A DNA stretch of 64,000 nucleotides from Bacteroidales bacterium (lineage in GTDB: Bacteria; Bacteroidota; Bacteroidia; Bacteroidales; P3). The translations under genes were made by a program, and so were the position numbers. Numbering within the stretch: position 1 is the first letter of the stretch; the number at the start of each line of letters is the position of its first letter. The notes under the pieces are model-generated. The model saw only the letters and a list, made by a program, of their open reading frames with translations. It was not told the DNA's origin and did no database searches. Shown here in pieces: positions 45,743-53,914 of the stretch. The stretch spans positions 1-64,000 of the forward strand of contig JAFZDP010000034.1 of NCBI GenBank assembly GCA_017561155.1. Reading direction: 5' to 3'.

Positions 45743-45744
45743 AA

Positions 45745-46164
45745 CTATCTGTTTTCTTTAGGATTGATATATTCGGTCAGATCGAATTTTTTCATTTTGA
45801 CCTCTTTCACGCTTTCTCTCAACTGACTTTCGGGTCTGAAGCCGGCGGTAATGTTTTTTACACAATTTTTCAGCGAGGCGTCTTTCACGTCGTCTACCGT
45901 TTTGCATATTACTCTGGGGTAAAACGTTCCCAATCCGTTTACTCTCACACCGTCGCCTGCTATCAGATGATATTTTACTTCTTCGAGCAGAGCTATCAGA
46001 AAACCTTCTACTTCGCCGGCACCGATGGTGGAGCGATATGCTATCTCTTCGGCAATTTCTTTTGTCGAACACATCTCTTCTTTTTTCAGCGTTGCTATCC
46101 ATTTCTCGTTGCCGAGAATTTTTCGTTGCCGTGGTTCGTAGGTGAAATATTTATTTTTTGCCAT
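45745..46164 (-). CDS. HU-like DNA-binding protein B, second triplet
   Basis: 139 residues starting MAKNKYFTYEPRQRKILG, matching the first-triplet B protein (YLTYEVKPRKILGKDRWIATL). HU core: IAEEIAYRSTIGAGEVEGFLIALLEEV and GVRVNGLGTFYPRV. Middle gene, 16 bp after the A gene. Confidence 0.86.
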   Translation of the reverse strand: MAKNKYFTYEPRQRKILGNEKWIATLKKEEMCSTKEIAEEIAYRSTIGAGEVEGFLIALLEEVKYHLIAGDGVRVNGLGTFYPRVICKTVDDVKDASLKNCVKNITAGFRPESQLRESVKEVKMKKFDLTEYINPKENR

Positions 46165-46180
46165 GACTTATATTGTATAT

Positions 46181-46618
46181 TTATTGTGCGTTTTCTTTGT
46201 TGTTGTTTTTACGATTTATTGCCGACACTATGCGTTTGTCGGCCAGTCTTACACCTGCCTTTTGCACGCCTTCCATCAGTCGTTGTGTGGGGCGGAAGTT
46301 GATGCCCGTACCCGTGATGGAAAATTGGTTTACATCGTCGGGGCTGTCTACGGCTTTGGCTTTGAGGCATGGCGAAAAAGTACCCAGCGAGTTCAGCTTC
46401 ACTATATCGCCCTTTGCCAAGTGGTTTTTTATCACATGCTCCATGTTTCGCAACACCATCAGCACATCGCCTTCCGAAGCTGTGCATGTGGCTGCCACTT
46501 CTTCGGCCAAAATGTCGGTGTCTATCACGTTGCCTCGTGCCACTTTGGCCACATAAACTTCTTTTACCGTTCCGTTTACGTTCAGCTTGCGTTTTAGTTT
46601 GTAATATCCTATTGCCAT
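46181..46618 (-). CDS. HU-like DNA-binding protein A, second triplet
   Basis: 145 residues from MAIGYYKLKRKLNV (the open frame extends upstream into the repeat array and is not used). HU core: LAEEVAATCTASEGDVLMVLRNMEHVI, GDIVKLNSLGTFSPCLKAK, then FRPTQRLMEGVQKAGV. Counterpart of 11932-12381. First gene of the operon, 20 bp from the first array unit. Confidence 0.87.
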   Translation of the reverse strand: MAIGYYKLKRKLNVNGTVKEVYVAKVARGNVIDTDILAEEVAATCTASEGDVLMVLRNMEHVIKNHLAKGDIVKLNSLGTFSPCLKAKAVDSPDDVNQFSITGTGINFRPTQRLMEGVQKAGVRLADKRIVSAINRKNNNKENAQ

Positions 46619-46637
46619 AAATGCTTTCTTTGTTAGC

Positions 46638-47018
46638 TTACAACAGTTTTTCCTAAAGCCCGAAACATCTTTTGCCGACTTCGGAAACACTTTTTACTTT
46701 GTTCTAACGACATAGTGTAGAAAGTATTGTATACATAGTGTTAAAAGTGCTGAAAATATAGTATCGAAACTGTTGTAGCAATTATTTGCAAGTGCCACAG
46801 GCATTACATGCAAGTGCCATTGGCATATAAAGCGAGTGCCACTTGCGTTATATGCAAGTGCCACTTGTAAATCATCTCTGCAGTAGTTTCTATACTATCA
46901 TTACAGCACTTTCTATATTATTATTACAGCACTTTCGATACTATCATTCTCGAACAAAGTAAAAAACGTTTCCGAACAAACGAAAAACTATTTCCGAAGG
47001 AAGAGAAAATCGATTTGG
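46638..47018. repeat. Array B: dyad-symmetric 22/23 bp repeat array
   Basis: Sixteen units in the order 3-3-4-3-3. Outer left, pitch 22: 46638 (weak), 46660, 46682 (CGGAAACACTTTTTACTTTG). Middle left, pitch 23: 46711, 46734, 46757 (CATAGTG, GAAA cores). Core, pitch 22: palindromes GCAAGTGCCACTTGC-type at 46788, 46810, 46832, 46854. Middle right, inverted, pitch 23: 46881, 46904, 46927 (CAGCACTTTC). Outer right, inverted, pitch 22: 46952 (CAAAGTAAAAAACGTTTCCG), 46974, 46996 (weak). The outer pair 46682-46704 and 46952-46974 are complementary at 21 of 23 bases. Symmetry centre 46828 for both core and outer arms. Confidence 0.92.
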
Positions 47019-47024
47019 CCTGAC

Positions 47025-47062
47025 AAAAAAAACGGCATCGCAGTGCTACGATGCCGTTTTGG
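47025..47062. terminator. Terminator, original end of C69 dipeptidase gene
   Basis: AAAACGGCATCG / CGATGCCGTTTT hairpin. It lies just beyond the duplicated 3' end of the dipeptidase gene (minus strand), so it was probably that gene's terminator before the cassette inserted. Confidence 0.8.
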
Positions 47063-47073
47063 GTTATAAATTG

Positions 47074-47170
47074 TTTGTGGACGGGCGTTTACCAGCGTCC
47101 GTCGAAGGTGGTCCAGATAAGGTCGCCGGTTTCCCATGCTTTGTCTACTGCTGTGTTTCCGCAGGTGTTG
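47074..47170. repeat. Direct repeat, left copy (C69 gene 3' end)
   Basis: 97 bp matching 49696-49792 at 95 positions. On the minus strand it contains the last 26 codons and stop of the C69 dipeptidase. The two copies bracket the restriction-modification cassette. Confidence 0.95.
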
Positions 47171-47217
47171 AAACAAATAAATTATTCACAATATGTATCT
47201 AATTCACTTTTTCTTTG

Positions 47218-47225
47218 TAATTTTG
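47218..47225 (+). promoter_or_regulatory. Promoter of restriction-modification cassette
   Basis: -7 box TAATTTTG followed by C. A palindrome ATTGAAATATAATTTTCAAT at 47238-47257 lies between it and the first gene and could be an operator. Confidence 0.55.
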
Positions 47226-47299
47226 CAATTGAAAAGTATTGAAATATAATTTTCAATATCCAATTAATTAGATAGTTATTTATAAAAGCGAATTGCAAA

Positions 47300-48187
47300 A
47301 TGTCAAAAGCAAAACCTTTCATCAAATGGGTTGGCGGCAAAGGTCAACTTATAGAACAACTCGAAGCATTGCTTCCAGCTGACTTTTCGGAAAGGGAAAA
47401 TGTTAGATATATAGAGCCTTTTGTAGGCGGAGGAGCTATGCTCTTTTATATGTTGCAAACGTATCCTAACATAAAGTCGGCAGTTATAAACGACATCAAC
47501 CCTGAGCTTACGCTATGCTACCGCATGGTGCGAGACAATCCCATTGAGTTGATAAAATCGTTGTCGGAAATACAAAAAGAATATTATTCTCTTGAAACAG
47601 AAGAAAACAAAAAAGATTTTTTTCTTACTCAACGTGAAAAGTTTAATTCTAAAACGCTCAATGAAATAGATAGTTCTACATTGTTTTTCTTCTTGAATCG
47701 TACATGCTTCAATGGCTTGTATCGAGTAAACAAAGCCGGCAAGTTCAATGTGCCTTTTGGTAAATATTCAACTCCCAGTATTTGTGACCCTACTACAATT
47801 TATGCCGACAGCAAATTGTTGCAAAATGTGGAGATAATGACAGGCGACTTTGAGCAGACCTTTGAAAAAATAGAAGGAAATACATTTTTCTATTTCGATC
47901 CACCCTATCGTCCGCTAAGCAATACTTCGAGTTTTAACAGCTATGCCAAAGAAGATTTTAATGACGATGCACAAATACGATTGAAATTTTTTTGCGATAA
48001 ATTGAATAGGCATGGTATAGATTTTATGCTTAGTAACTCAGACTGTAAAGGCAAGGATGAAACCGATAATTTTTTTGACAAGCTGTTTGAGGATTACAAA
48101 ATTGCAAGAGTGTGGGCATCAAGAAACGTAAACGCAATAGCATCAAAAAGAGGTAAACTAACAGAAATAGTAGTGGGTAATTATTGA
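47300..48187 (+). CDS. Adenine-N6 DNA methyltransferase, Dam/DpnM type
   Basis: 295 residues of the class alpha (D12) family. SAM motif FIKWVGGKGQL at residues 7-17, IEPFVGGGAMLFY near 48-60, and catalytic DPPY (FYFDPPYRPLSNTSSF) near 198-213. Related to Dam, M.DpnII and M.MboI, which modify GATC; recognition of GATC is inferred. First gene of a three-gene restriction-modification operon. Confidence 0.93.
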   Translation: MSKAKPFIKWVGGKGQLIEQLEALLPADFSERENVRYIEPFVGGGAMLFYMLQTYPNIKSAVINDINPELTLCYRMVRDNPIELIKSLSEIQKEYYSLETEENKKDFFLTQREKFNSKTLNEIDSSTLFFFLNRTCFNGLYRVNKAGKFNVPFGKYSTPSICDPTTIYADSKLLQNVEIMTGDFEQTFEKIEGNTFFYFDPPYRPLSNTSSFNSYAKEDFNDDAQIRLKFFCDKLNRHGIDFMLSNSDCKGKDETDNFFDKLFEDYKIARVWASRNVNAIASKRGKLTEIVVGNY

Positions 48188-48239
48188 TAAAGTATTTAAA
48201 CATAGAATTTATTTGTAAACTAATAAAGGAGAAGATATA

Positions 48240-48776
48240 ATGATACAAGGAGGAGTTGGAGGAGGAAATACCCAAACAGGGCTAATATATGAAGCAGAAG
48301 TAGATTTGGCCACTTTTTTGAATACTCAAAAAGGATACAAAGTTGTAGGAATGAACGTTCTTTACAATGAAGAACTTGTTGGGAATATTTTTAAGAAGCA
48401 TGATTTGTATAAATTCCTAAAACAAAAAAATGTTGATTGGAAAAGATATTTATCAAAGAAACTTTTACCAGACAATTGTATTTACGTAATTGTAAATAAC
48501 ACAATAAATATTATCGAAGTGAAACATCAAGAAGTTAATGGTAGTGTTGATGAGAAATTACAAACTTGCGATTTTAAGAAAAAGCAATACACTAAATTGT
48601 TCTCAGAACTTAATTATAGAATAGAATTTATGTATATATTGTCGGATTGGTTCAGAAAAGATTGCTATAAAGATACTCGTGATTACATTATAAGTGTTGG
48701 ATGCCGTTATTACTATAATTATATACCATTGCAAGAATTAGGTTTACCTGTGCCAATCAGTGAAAACAATGATTAA
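48240..48776 (+). CDS. Restriction endonuclease, PD-(D/E)xK type
   Basis: 178 residues. A nuclease core is visible: LLPDNCIYVIVNNTINIIEVKHQ gives PD...EVK, followed by GSVDEKLQTCDFKKKQY, a segment typical of some type II enzymes, and a C-terminal YYNYIPLQELGLPVP. Its position between two methyltransferases of DpnII type makes it the cognate endonuclease, but it is much shorter than DpnII or MboI (about 280-290), so it is a different nuclease family. Overlaps the next gene. Confidence 0.83.
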   Translation: MIQGGVGGGNTQTGLIYEAEVDLATFLNTQKGYKVVGMNVLYNEELVGNIFKKHDLYKFLKQKNVDWKRYLSKKLLPDNCIYVIVNNTINIIEVKHQEVNGSVDEKLQTCDFKKKQYTKLFSELNYRIEFMYILSDWFRKDCYKDTRDYIISVGCRYYYNYIPLQELGLPVPISENND

Positions 48777-49647
48777 CCCATATTACAAATCATCAAACAG
48801 AGATTTTACTCTTTTGCATGGCGACTGTTTTCAGTTGCTTAAAGAGTTCGATTTTAAGTTTAACTGTATCTTTGCCGATCCTCCATACTTTCTTTCGAAT
48901 GGTGGTATAAGTGTGCAGAGTGGCAAAGTGGTATGCGTAGATAAAGGTGATTGGGATAAGGGCAAAAGTTTGCAGGAAATGATGGATTTTAATATGGAGT
49001 GGCTGAGTCTGTGTAGGGATAAACTTAAAAACAATGGCACTATATGGATTTCAGGTACTTACCACAATATATTTTCGGTAGCCAATTGTTTAACAGAACT
49101 TGGTTATAAAATATTGAATGTAGTAACTTGGGCAAAAACGAATCCGCCACCAAATATTTCGTGCCGATATTTTACTTATAGCACCGAATTTATTATATGG
49201 GCTCGCAAGAGCGAAAAGAAACCCCATTATTTCAATTACGATTTGATGAAACAGATAAATGGCGACAAGCAGATGACCGATGTGTGGCATTTGCCTGCCA
49301 TTGCACCGTGGGAAAAATCGTGTGGCAAGCATCCTACTCAAAAGCCATTAGCACTGTTGGCACGTATAATAATGGCATCCACAAAACAAGGCGAATGGGT
49401 TCTTGACCCATTTTGCGGAAGTTCTACCACAGGAATTGCGGCTAATTTGTTAGGTCGTAGATATTTGGGTATAGAACAAGAAGGAGATTTTGTCGCCATG
49501 AGTCAAAAGCGACGCGAAGAGTTGAATAATATAGAGATAGTGACTAAATATCGTGCTAAAATTAAAGATATTGATTATCTTGATTCACTTTTACCATTGA
49601 TGGTATCGGAAGAGTGTGATTTAATGTATGGCGATTTGCCTTTTTAA
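48769..49647 (+). CDS. DNA methyltransferase, DpnA type
   Basis: 292 residues from the ATG overlapping the endonuclease stop (ATGATTAA); an ATG 9 bp earlier is possible. Class beta adenine methyltransferase: catalytic DPPYFLSNGG near 38-47, the VDKGDWDKG loop, SCRYFTYSTEFIIWARK, and SAM motif LDPFCGSSTTGIAA near 213-226. Close in pattern to DpnA of the Streptococcus DpnII system, which methylates GATC also in single-stranded DNA. A terminator follows. Confidence 0.93.
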   Translation: MINPYYKSSNRDFTLLHGDCFQLLKEFDFKFNCIFADPPYFLSNGGISVQSGKVVCVDKGDWDKGKSLQEMMDFNMEWLSLCRDKLKNNGTIWISGTYHNIFSVANCLTELGYKILNVVTWAKTNPPPNISCRYFTYSTEFIIWARKSEKKPHYFNYDLMKQINGDKQMTDVWHLPAIAPWEKSCGKHPTQKPLALLARIIMASTKQGEWVLDPFCGSSTTGIAANLLGRRYLGIEQEGDFVAMSQKRREELNNIEIVTKYRAKIKDIDYLDSLLPLMVSEECDLMYGDLPF

Positions 49648-49660
49648 TAAATCGATAAAC

Positions 49661-49698
49661 AGAAAACCCTTTTGCTGACATCATAGCAAAAGGGTTTT
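49661..49698 (+). terminator. Terminator of restriction-modification cassette
   Basis: AAAACCCTTTTGCT / AGCAAAAGGGTTTT hairpin; the T-run joins directly to the right direct repeat. Confidence 0.85.
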
Positions 49699-49792
49699 TG
49701 TGGACGGGCGTTTACCAGCGTCCGTCGAAGGTGGTCCAGATAAGGTCGCCGGTTTCCCATGCTTTGTCTACTGCTGCATTTCCGCAGGTGTT
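49696..49792. repeat. Direct repeat, right copy (C69 gene 3' end)
   Basis: The copy that is joined to the intact dipeptidase gene; 95 of 97 bases match 47074-47170 (TG versus CA at one place). Confidence 0.95.
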
Positions 49793-51310
49793 GCTGAAGT
49801 CGGTCAGCACTTTTATGGCTTCGGCACGTTTGCCTTCTTGCATTAGCTGTAGGGCTTGTGCCTCTATGGCGACACGTTGTTTTATAAAGTCGGCTTGCAT
49901 AGGCACCCAGGCGGCGTCGACGGTTTTGCGCATGTCGCCCCAGCGTTTGGCTGCCAATGTTCCCAATCGGTTGAATGCCCACCATGCTGCTTTGCGGCTG
50001 AAGCCGGTTTCGCGGCCGCAGGTTTTGTAGGTTTCGGGCATGTCGGTAATGTTGGCGTAGAACGGCACGTAGATGGACGATGCCACGTTGTCCAGTGCCA
50101 GCCAGCATAGTCCGCCCACTTCGTCGGGCATGTCGTTGCGGCATTGCAATATGGTTGCATACACGGTAAAGTGCACTGCTATGGAGCGTTCGCCAAGGGC
50201 GTGCCAGCCACCGTTCACTTTGTGTAGTGCCAACTCGTCGGATTTCATAAAGGGGTTGGCAAGTGGCGATATCACGGTTTTGCCTTCTTTGTTGGTAACG
50301 GTCAGGTTTTTGCGCATGTCGTATTCGGTGCCTTCGTAGTAGTCTTTGAATACTCGCATCATGTCCTCGATGCTTACCAACGAATCGGGCTTAACCGAGA
50401 AGGGGTAGTTTTCGGCGTTGGGGTCCAGCTTCAACGACGGAGCAAGCAGGTCGTACACACGCCATTCGCGTCGGCGACATGCCAACATTGTGCGGCTTTG
50501 TGGGGCGTAGGCGTAGGCAAAGTTGAATGGTTTGCCGCTTTTTTTGCTCCACCAGCCCATTTCTTCGGCAAGGCTGTACACGTTGTCCGAAGCCATAAAG
50601 TAGTCTTTGTCTTTTAGGTTTATCTCTTTTATTGTCGATGCGTTGGCGTTTACGGCAATGTGGTCGTCCGGCACACGTTGTGCTGCCCACACTGCACCGC
50701 GTTTGCCTTCGCCGGGGCCGTATATCTCAAGGTGCCACACTTCGTTCTTGTCGGCAATCGTCAGGCATTCGCCGGCATCGTTCCAGCCGTATTCTTTAAG
50801 CAGTTCGCCGGCAGTGCGTATGGCTTGGCGTGCTGTGCTGCAACGTTGTAGCAGTAGCATGCAAAGGCGTTGGCAGTCTATCAGTCCGCTGTCGGACTGC
50901 AGCTCTTTGCGTCCGCCTATGGTGGATTCGCCTATGGCCAATTGTTTCTCGTTCATACAGGGGTAGGCGGTGTTTAGGAATTGGTATGTGTGTTCGGCTT
51001 GTGGTATTTCGCCTATCTCGATGTTTTCGTACTTAGGCATTTTGCCTTCCACCTTTGGCGCCCAACGGCGTAGGTACATCTTTTGCATGTCGCCCTTGGC
51101 ATAGTCGCGTGCAGGTTCAACCCACACATTGGTGCGTGTGCGGTGGCTGTCGTCGGTGTGCGAAGTCATCACCGAACCATCTTTCGAGGCTTTTTTGCCC
51201 ACGGTTATAGTGGTGCATTCCATGCCTTGTGTTTCTTCGTCGGGGCTCATACCCTGAGCCATTGCGTTCAGTGTGAAGAACGCCAGTAGTAGTGTAAATA
51301 CTTTTTTCAT
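49712..51310 (-). CDS. C69 family dipeptidase
   Basis: 532 residues. Signal peptide 1-19 (ending NAMAQ), a short propeptide, and the probable N-terminal nucleophile Cys32 (GMECTTITVGKKAS) of this Ntn-hydrolase family. Characteristic later segments: SHTDDSHRTRTNVWVEPARDY and a central ESTIGGRKELQ. It cleaves dipeptides in the periplasm in family members. Codon use is GC-richer than surrounding genes. The 3' end was the insertion point of the restriction-modification cassette; the reading frame is intact. Confidence 0.93.
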   Translation of the reverse strand: MKKVFTLLLAFFTLNAMAQGMSPDEETQGMECTTITVGKKASKDGSVMTSHTDDSHRTRTNVWVEPARDYAKGDMQKMYLRRWAPKVEGKMPKYENIEIGEIPQAEHTYQFLNTAYPCMNEKQLAIGESTIGGRKELQSDSGLIDCQRLCMLLLQRCSTARQAIRTAGELLKEYGWNDAGECLTIADKNEVWHLEIYGPGEGKRGAVWAAQRVPDDHIAVNANASTIKEINLKDKDYFMASDNVYSLAEEMGWWSKKSGKPFNFAYAYAPQSRTMLACRRREWRVYDLLAPSLKLDPNAENYPFSVKPDSLVSIEDMMRVFKDYYEGTEYDMRKNLTVTNKEGKTVISPLANPFMKSDELALHKVNGGWHALGERSIAVHFTVYATILQCRNDMPDEVGGLCWLALDNVASSIYVPFYANITDMPETYKTCGRETGFSRKAAWWAFNRLGTLAAKRWGDMRKTVDAAWVPMQADFIKQRVAIEAQALQLMQEGKRAEAIKVLTDFSNTCGNAAVDKAWETGDLIWTTFDGRW

Positions 51311-51360
51311 TGTTATGTATGTTTATTATTACTATTATATTTATCGTAGCTATCGGCTTG

Positions 51361-51368
51361 CAAAGGTA
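51361..51368 (-). promoter_or_regulatory. Bacteroides-type -7 box for C69 gene
   Basis: Minus strand TACCTTTG followed by C, 51 bp upstream of the start. Confidence 0.55.
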
Positions 51369-51405
51369 CGACTTTTTTTTGAATGGGTGGGGGTGTGGTT
51401 CGGAT

Positions 51406-51439
51406 AAAAAAAGCGAAGAAAGAACAATCCTTTCTTCGC
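51406..51439 (-). terminator. Terminator of secreted protein gene
   Basis: GCGAAGAAAG / CTTTCTTCGC stem; minus-strand T-run follows. Confidence 0.8.
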
Positions 51440-51454
51440 CGTGGGTAATTAGGT

Positions 51455-51883
51455 TTATTTTATGGGCTTAAGTTTCAGCTTTACTTTGTCGCCTGCAATT
51501 AAGGTATATTCGGACTCGTTGTTTTTCTGAACAACTATCTCGCCATCTTCTTCTGCACTTTTGTATATCCATTTATCTTTTTGAGCCGACAAAAGTTTGA
51601 CAGCTTCTTTGCCTATTTCCTCGCCTTTTTCGTTGAATAACACGAAGGCCTCATCGGTTATGGCAAGGGTTTGTGGAACCAAATCGTTCATGTCTATTTC
51701 TGCCAATGCCAACAATGCAACGGCAAAAATTGCATCACTGCTTAAAGAACTATCTGCAATTTCTTGGCTCAACAGCGGAAACGGCATAGACGACTCTTTA
51801 ATATTAATACTATACTTCCCCACTTGGCACTGTGCCGAAAAGGAAAGGGTCAAAATGCAGAATGCTAAAATTAATTTTTTCAT
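51455..51883 (-). CDS. Secreted protein of unknown function
   Basis: 142 residues from MKKLILAFCILTL (the longer frame from 51919 begins upstream of the signal peptide). Signal peptide ends near SAQC. The mature domain shows alternating strands (LAITDEAFVLFNEKGEEI, WIYKSAEEDGEIVVQ, YTLIAGDKVKLKLK) compatible with a lipocalin-like barrel, not a firm assignment. Minus-strand TACATTTG at 51967-51974 may be its -7 box. Confidence 0.62.
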   Translation of the reverse strand: MKKLILAFCILTLSFSAQCQVGKYSINIKESSMPFPLLSQEIADSSLSSDAIFAVALLALAEIDMNDLVPQTLAITDEAFVLFNEKGEEIGKEAVKLLSAQKDKWIYKSAEEDGEIVVQKNNESEYTLIAGDKVKLKLKPIK

Positions 51884-51974
51884 TGTTCTAAAGATGTTTT
51901 GTTTTGTGTTGTTAAACAATATGATACGTTGAATGTTGCTTTGTTTGCTATATCTTGATAACGTTGCAAATGTA

Positions 51975-52239
51975 CAAAAAAAATCAGATATAAAAGTTAA
52001 AAGACAGACGCGATGGAAAATTATTTATTTTCTGTATGTTTTTGGGGCAAAAAAAGAACAAAAATCTGCTATTAATAGTGTTTTGATACGTTATTTGTTT
52101 GCATAAACAGCAAAAGAGAAGAAACAAGAATAAAAAATGAGCAGAATTTAAATGTTGTTTATCAGAATAGTAAAGAATAATGTATGTTTGTTGATAAAAA
52201 TAAAAGAATATTTATGCCATATAATTGAAAAAATGGTTG
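51975..52239. other. AT-rich divergent promoter region
   Basis: No gene seen; separates the secreted protein gene from the pyrBI leader. Confidence 0.5.
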
Positions 52240-52247
52240 TATCTTTG
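52240..52247 (+). promoter_or_regulatory. Bacteroides-type -7 box of pyrBI
   Basis: TATCTTTG followed by C, 23 bp before the leader peptide start. Confidence 0.65.
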
Positions 52248-52269
52248 CACCCGAATTTTGAATTAAAAG

Positions 52270-52350
52270 ATGAAACAAAGAACTAATAATATAATTGTTG
52301 TAAATGTAGCGATGCCAGAAAGCATCGAAGAAATAATTGTTATTGGTTGA
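52270..52350 (+). CDS. Putative pyrBI leader peptide
   Basis: A 26-codon frame with ATG, starting MKQRTNNIIVVNV and ending EEIIVIG. Its stop (TGA) is next to a terminator hairpin. A hairpin CGATGC / GCATCG at 52310-52327 lies inside the frame and may act as a pause site. The arrangement is like the pyrBI attenuator of enterobacteria, where transcription-translation coupling senses UTP. Function is inferred from layout. Confidence 0.5.
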   Translation: MKQRTNNIIVVNVAMPESIEEIIVIG

Positions 52351-52377
52351 GGCGACTTATTTGGGTCGCTTTTTTTG
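52351..52377 (+). terminator. Leader terminator (attenuator) before pyrB
   Basis: GCGAC / GTCGC stem followed by T8, 50 bp before pyrB and after the promoter, so it must be passed for pyrBI expression. Confidence 0.65.
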
Positions 52378-52426
52378 TATCAAAAAGAAAATATTAAAAG
52401 GTAAAACAATATAAATAGAAAGAACT

Positions 52427-53344
52427 ATGAGTAATTTAAAAGGACGTAATCTTATTTCAATTACCGATTTCACCAAAGAAGAATATATTCAAATATTGGA
52501 TATAGCGGAAGAGTTTGAAAAGAATCCCAAGCAAGCTATTTTGAACGACAAAGTTGTGGCTACATTGTTTTTCGAACCTTCGACACGTACACGTTTGAGC
52601 TTCGAAAGTGCTGCCAACCAATTAGGTGCTCGTATAATAGGCTTTAGCGATCCGGGAGGAACAAGTGTGCAAAAAGGCGAATCGCTACACGATACTATAA
52701 CAATGGTAAGTAGCTACTCTGACCTTATTGTAATGAGAAATCCTCGCGAAGGTAGTTCTCGCTACGCAAGCGAAGTATCGAATGTTCCGGTGATAAATGC
52801 CGGTGATGGTGCCAACCAACACCCTACTCAATGTATGCTTGACCTTTACTCTATCAGAAAAACACAAGGTACATTGGACAACTTGAATATAGCATTGGTG
52901 GGCGATTTGAAATACGGACGTACAGTTCACTCGCTTACTCAAGCTATGAGCAACTTTAATACTACATTCCACTTTGTTTCGCCAGACGAATTGAAGATGC
53001 CCGAATCGGTAAAAATGTCGGTACGCGATGCTAAACTAAACTACTACGAATACTCTGACATGAACGAAATAATATCTACAGCCGATATTATTTATATGAC
53101 AAGAGTTCAACGCGAACGTTTCCCAGATCAAATAGAATACGAACGTGTAAAAGATTCTTGTATTCTTACAGCAAGCATGCTAAAAGGTTGCAAAGAAAAT
53201 ATGCGCATACTTCACCCACTACCACGCGTAAACGAAATCACTACCGATGTTGACAAAACTCCATACGCTTACTACTTCCAACAAGCACAAAACGGAGTAT
53301 ATGTTCGTCAGGCATTGATAGCTGCAATATTGGGTGTTAGATAA
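52427..53344 (+). CDS. pyrB: Aspartate carbamoyltransferase, catalytic chain
   Basis: 305 residues, normal length. Forms N-carbamoyl-aspartate in pyrimidine synthesis. Carbamoyl phosphate motif [15 protein letters not shown] near 43-57, [12 protein letters not shown] (His near 130) and the HPLPRVNEI segment. The regulatory chain gene follows, so the enzyme is the allosteric dodecamer type. Confidence 0.97.
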   Translation: MSNLKGRNLISITDFTKEEYIQILDIAEEFEKNPKQAILNDKVVATLFFEPSTRTRLSFESAANQLGARIIGFSDPGGTSVQKGESLHDTITMVSSYSDLIVMRNPREGSSRYASEVSNVPVINAGDGANQHPTQCMLDLYSIRKTQGTLDNLNIALVGDLKYGRTVHSLTQAMSNFNTTFHFVSPDELKMPESVKMSVRDAKLNYYEYSDMNEIISTADIIYMTRVQRERFPDQIEYERVKDSCILTASMLKGCKENMRILHPLPRVNEITTDVDKTPYAYYFQQAQNGVYVRQALIAAILGVR

Positions 53345-53384
53345 TAAAAATAAATGTTTTACAAGATAAATATATATTAATACA

Positions 53385-53849
53385 ATGGAAAAAGGTAAAA
53401 AAGAATTAGTAGTATCGGCTATAGATAATGGTACTGTTATAGACCATATACCAACACATGCAGTATATCGTGTAATACATATTTTAGGATTGGAAAACTA
53501 CGAAGACGAAGTACTTATCGGGTATAATTTGGAAAGTAAAAAACTTGGCAAAAAAGGTATCATAAAGATAAAAAACAAGTTCTTTGAAAAAGACCAGATA
53601 AACAAAATAGCACTTGTTGCACCTATGGCAAGTCTTATCGTGATAAAGAACTACGAAGTGGTTGAAAAAATAAGAACAGAAATTCCTGACAAAATAGAAG
53701 GAATAGTAAAATGTGTAAACCCAAAATGTATTACAAACTCGGAAGTAATACGCACTAAATTCGATGTGGTAGACAAAGAAAACTTAGAGTTGAGATGTCA
53801 CTACTGCGAAAAATTTACTTCGAAAGATACAATTAGTTTTGTAGAATAA
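53385..53849 (+). CDS. pyrI: Aspartate carbamoyltransferase, regulatory chain
   Basis: 154 residues. N-terminal nucleotide-binding domain (VSAIDNGTVIDHIPTHAVYRV) and C-terminal zinc domain with four Cys (CVNPKC near 108 and CHYC near 139-142). Binds CTP/ATP effectors. Cotranscribed with pyrB, 40 bp gap. Confidence 0.96.
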   Translation: MEKGKKELVVSAIDNGTVIDHIPTHAVYRVIHILGLENYEDEVLIGYNLESKKLGKKGIIKIKNKFFEKDQINKIALVAPMASLIVIKNYEVVEKIRTEIPDKIEGIVKCVNPKCITNSEVIRTKFDVVDKENLELRCHYCEKFTSKDTISFVE

Positions 53850-53873
53850 TCATAAAGTAGATTTATAACTTAA

Positions 53874-53914
53874 AAAGCGGAGCATATCTAAATCGATATG
53901 CTCCGCTTTTTTTG
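53874..53914 (+). terminator. Terminator after pyrI
   Basis: AAAAGCGGAGCATATC / GATATGCTCCGCTTTT strong hairpin with T7. Confidence 0.9.

Noticed and set aside
46788..46875. CRISPR array
   Set aside because: Units are contiguous at 22 bp with no unique spacers of constant length, the units are palindromic, flanking blocks are inverted, and no cas genes are present.
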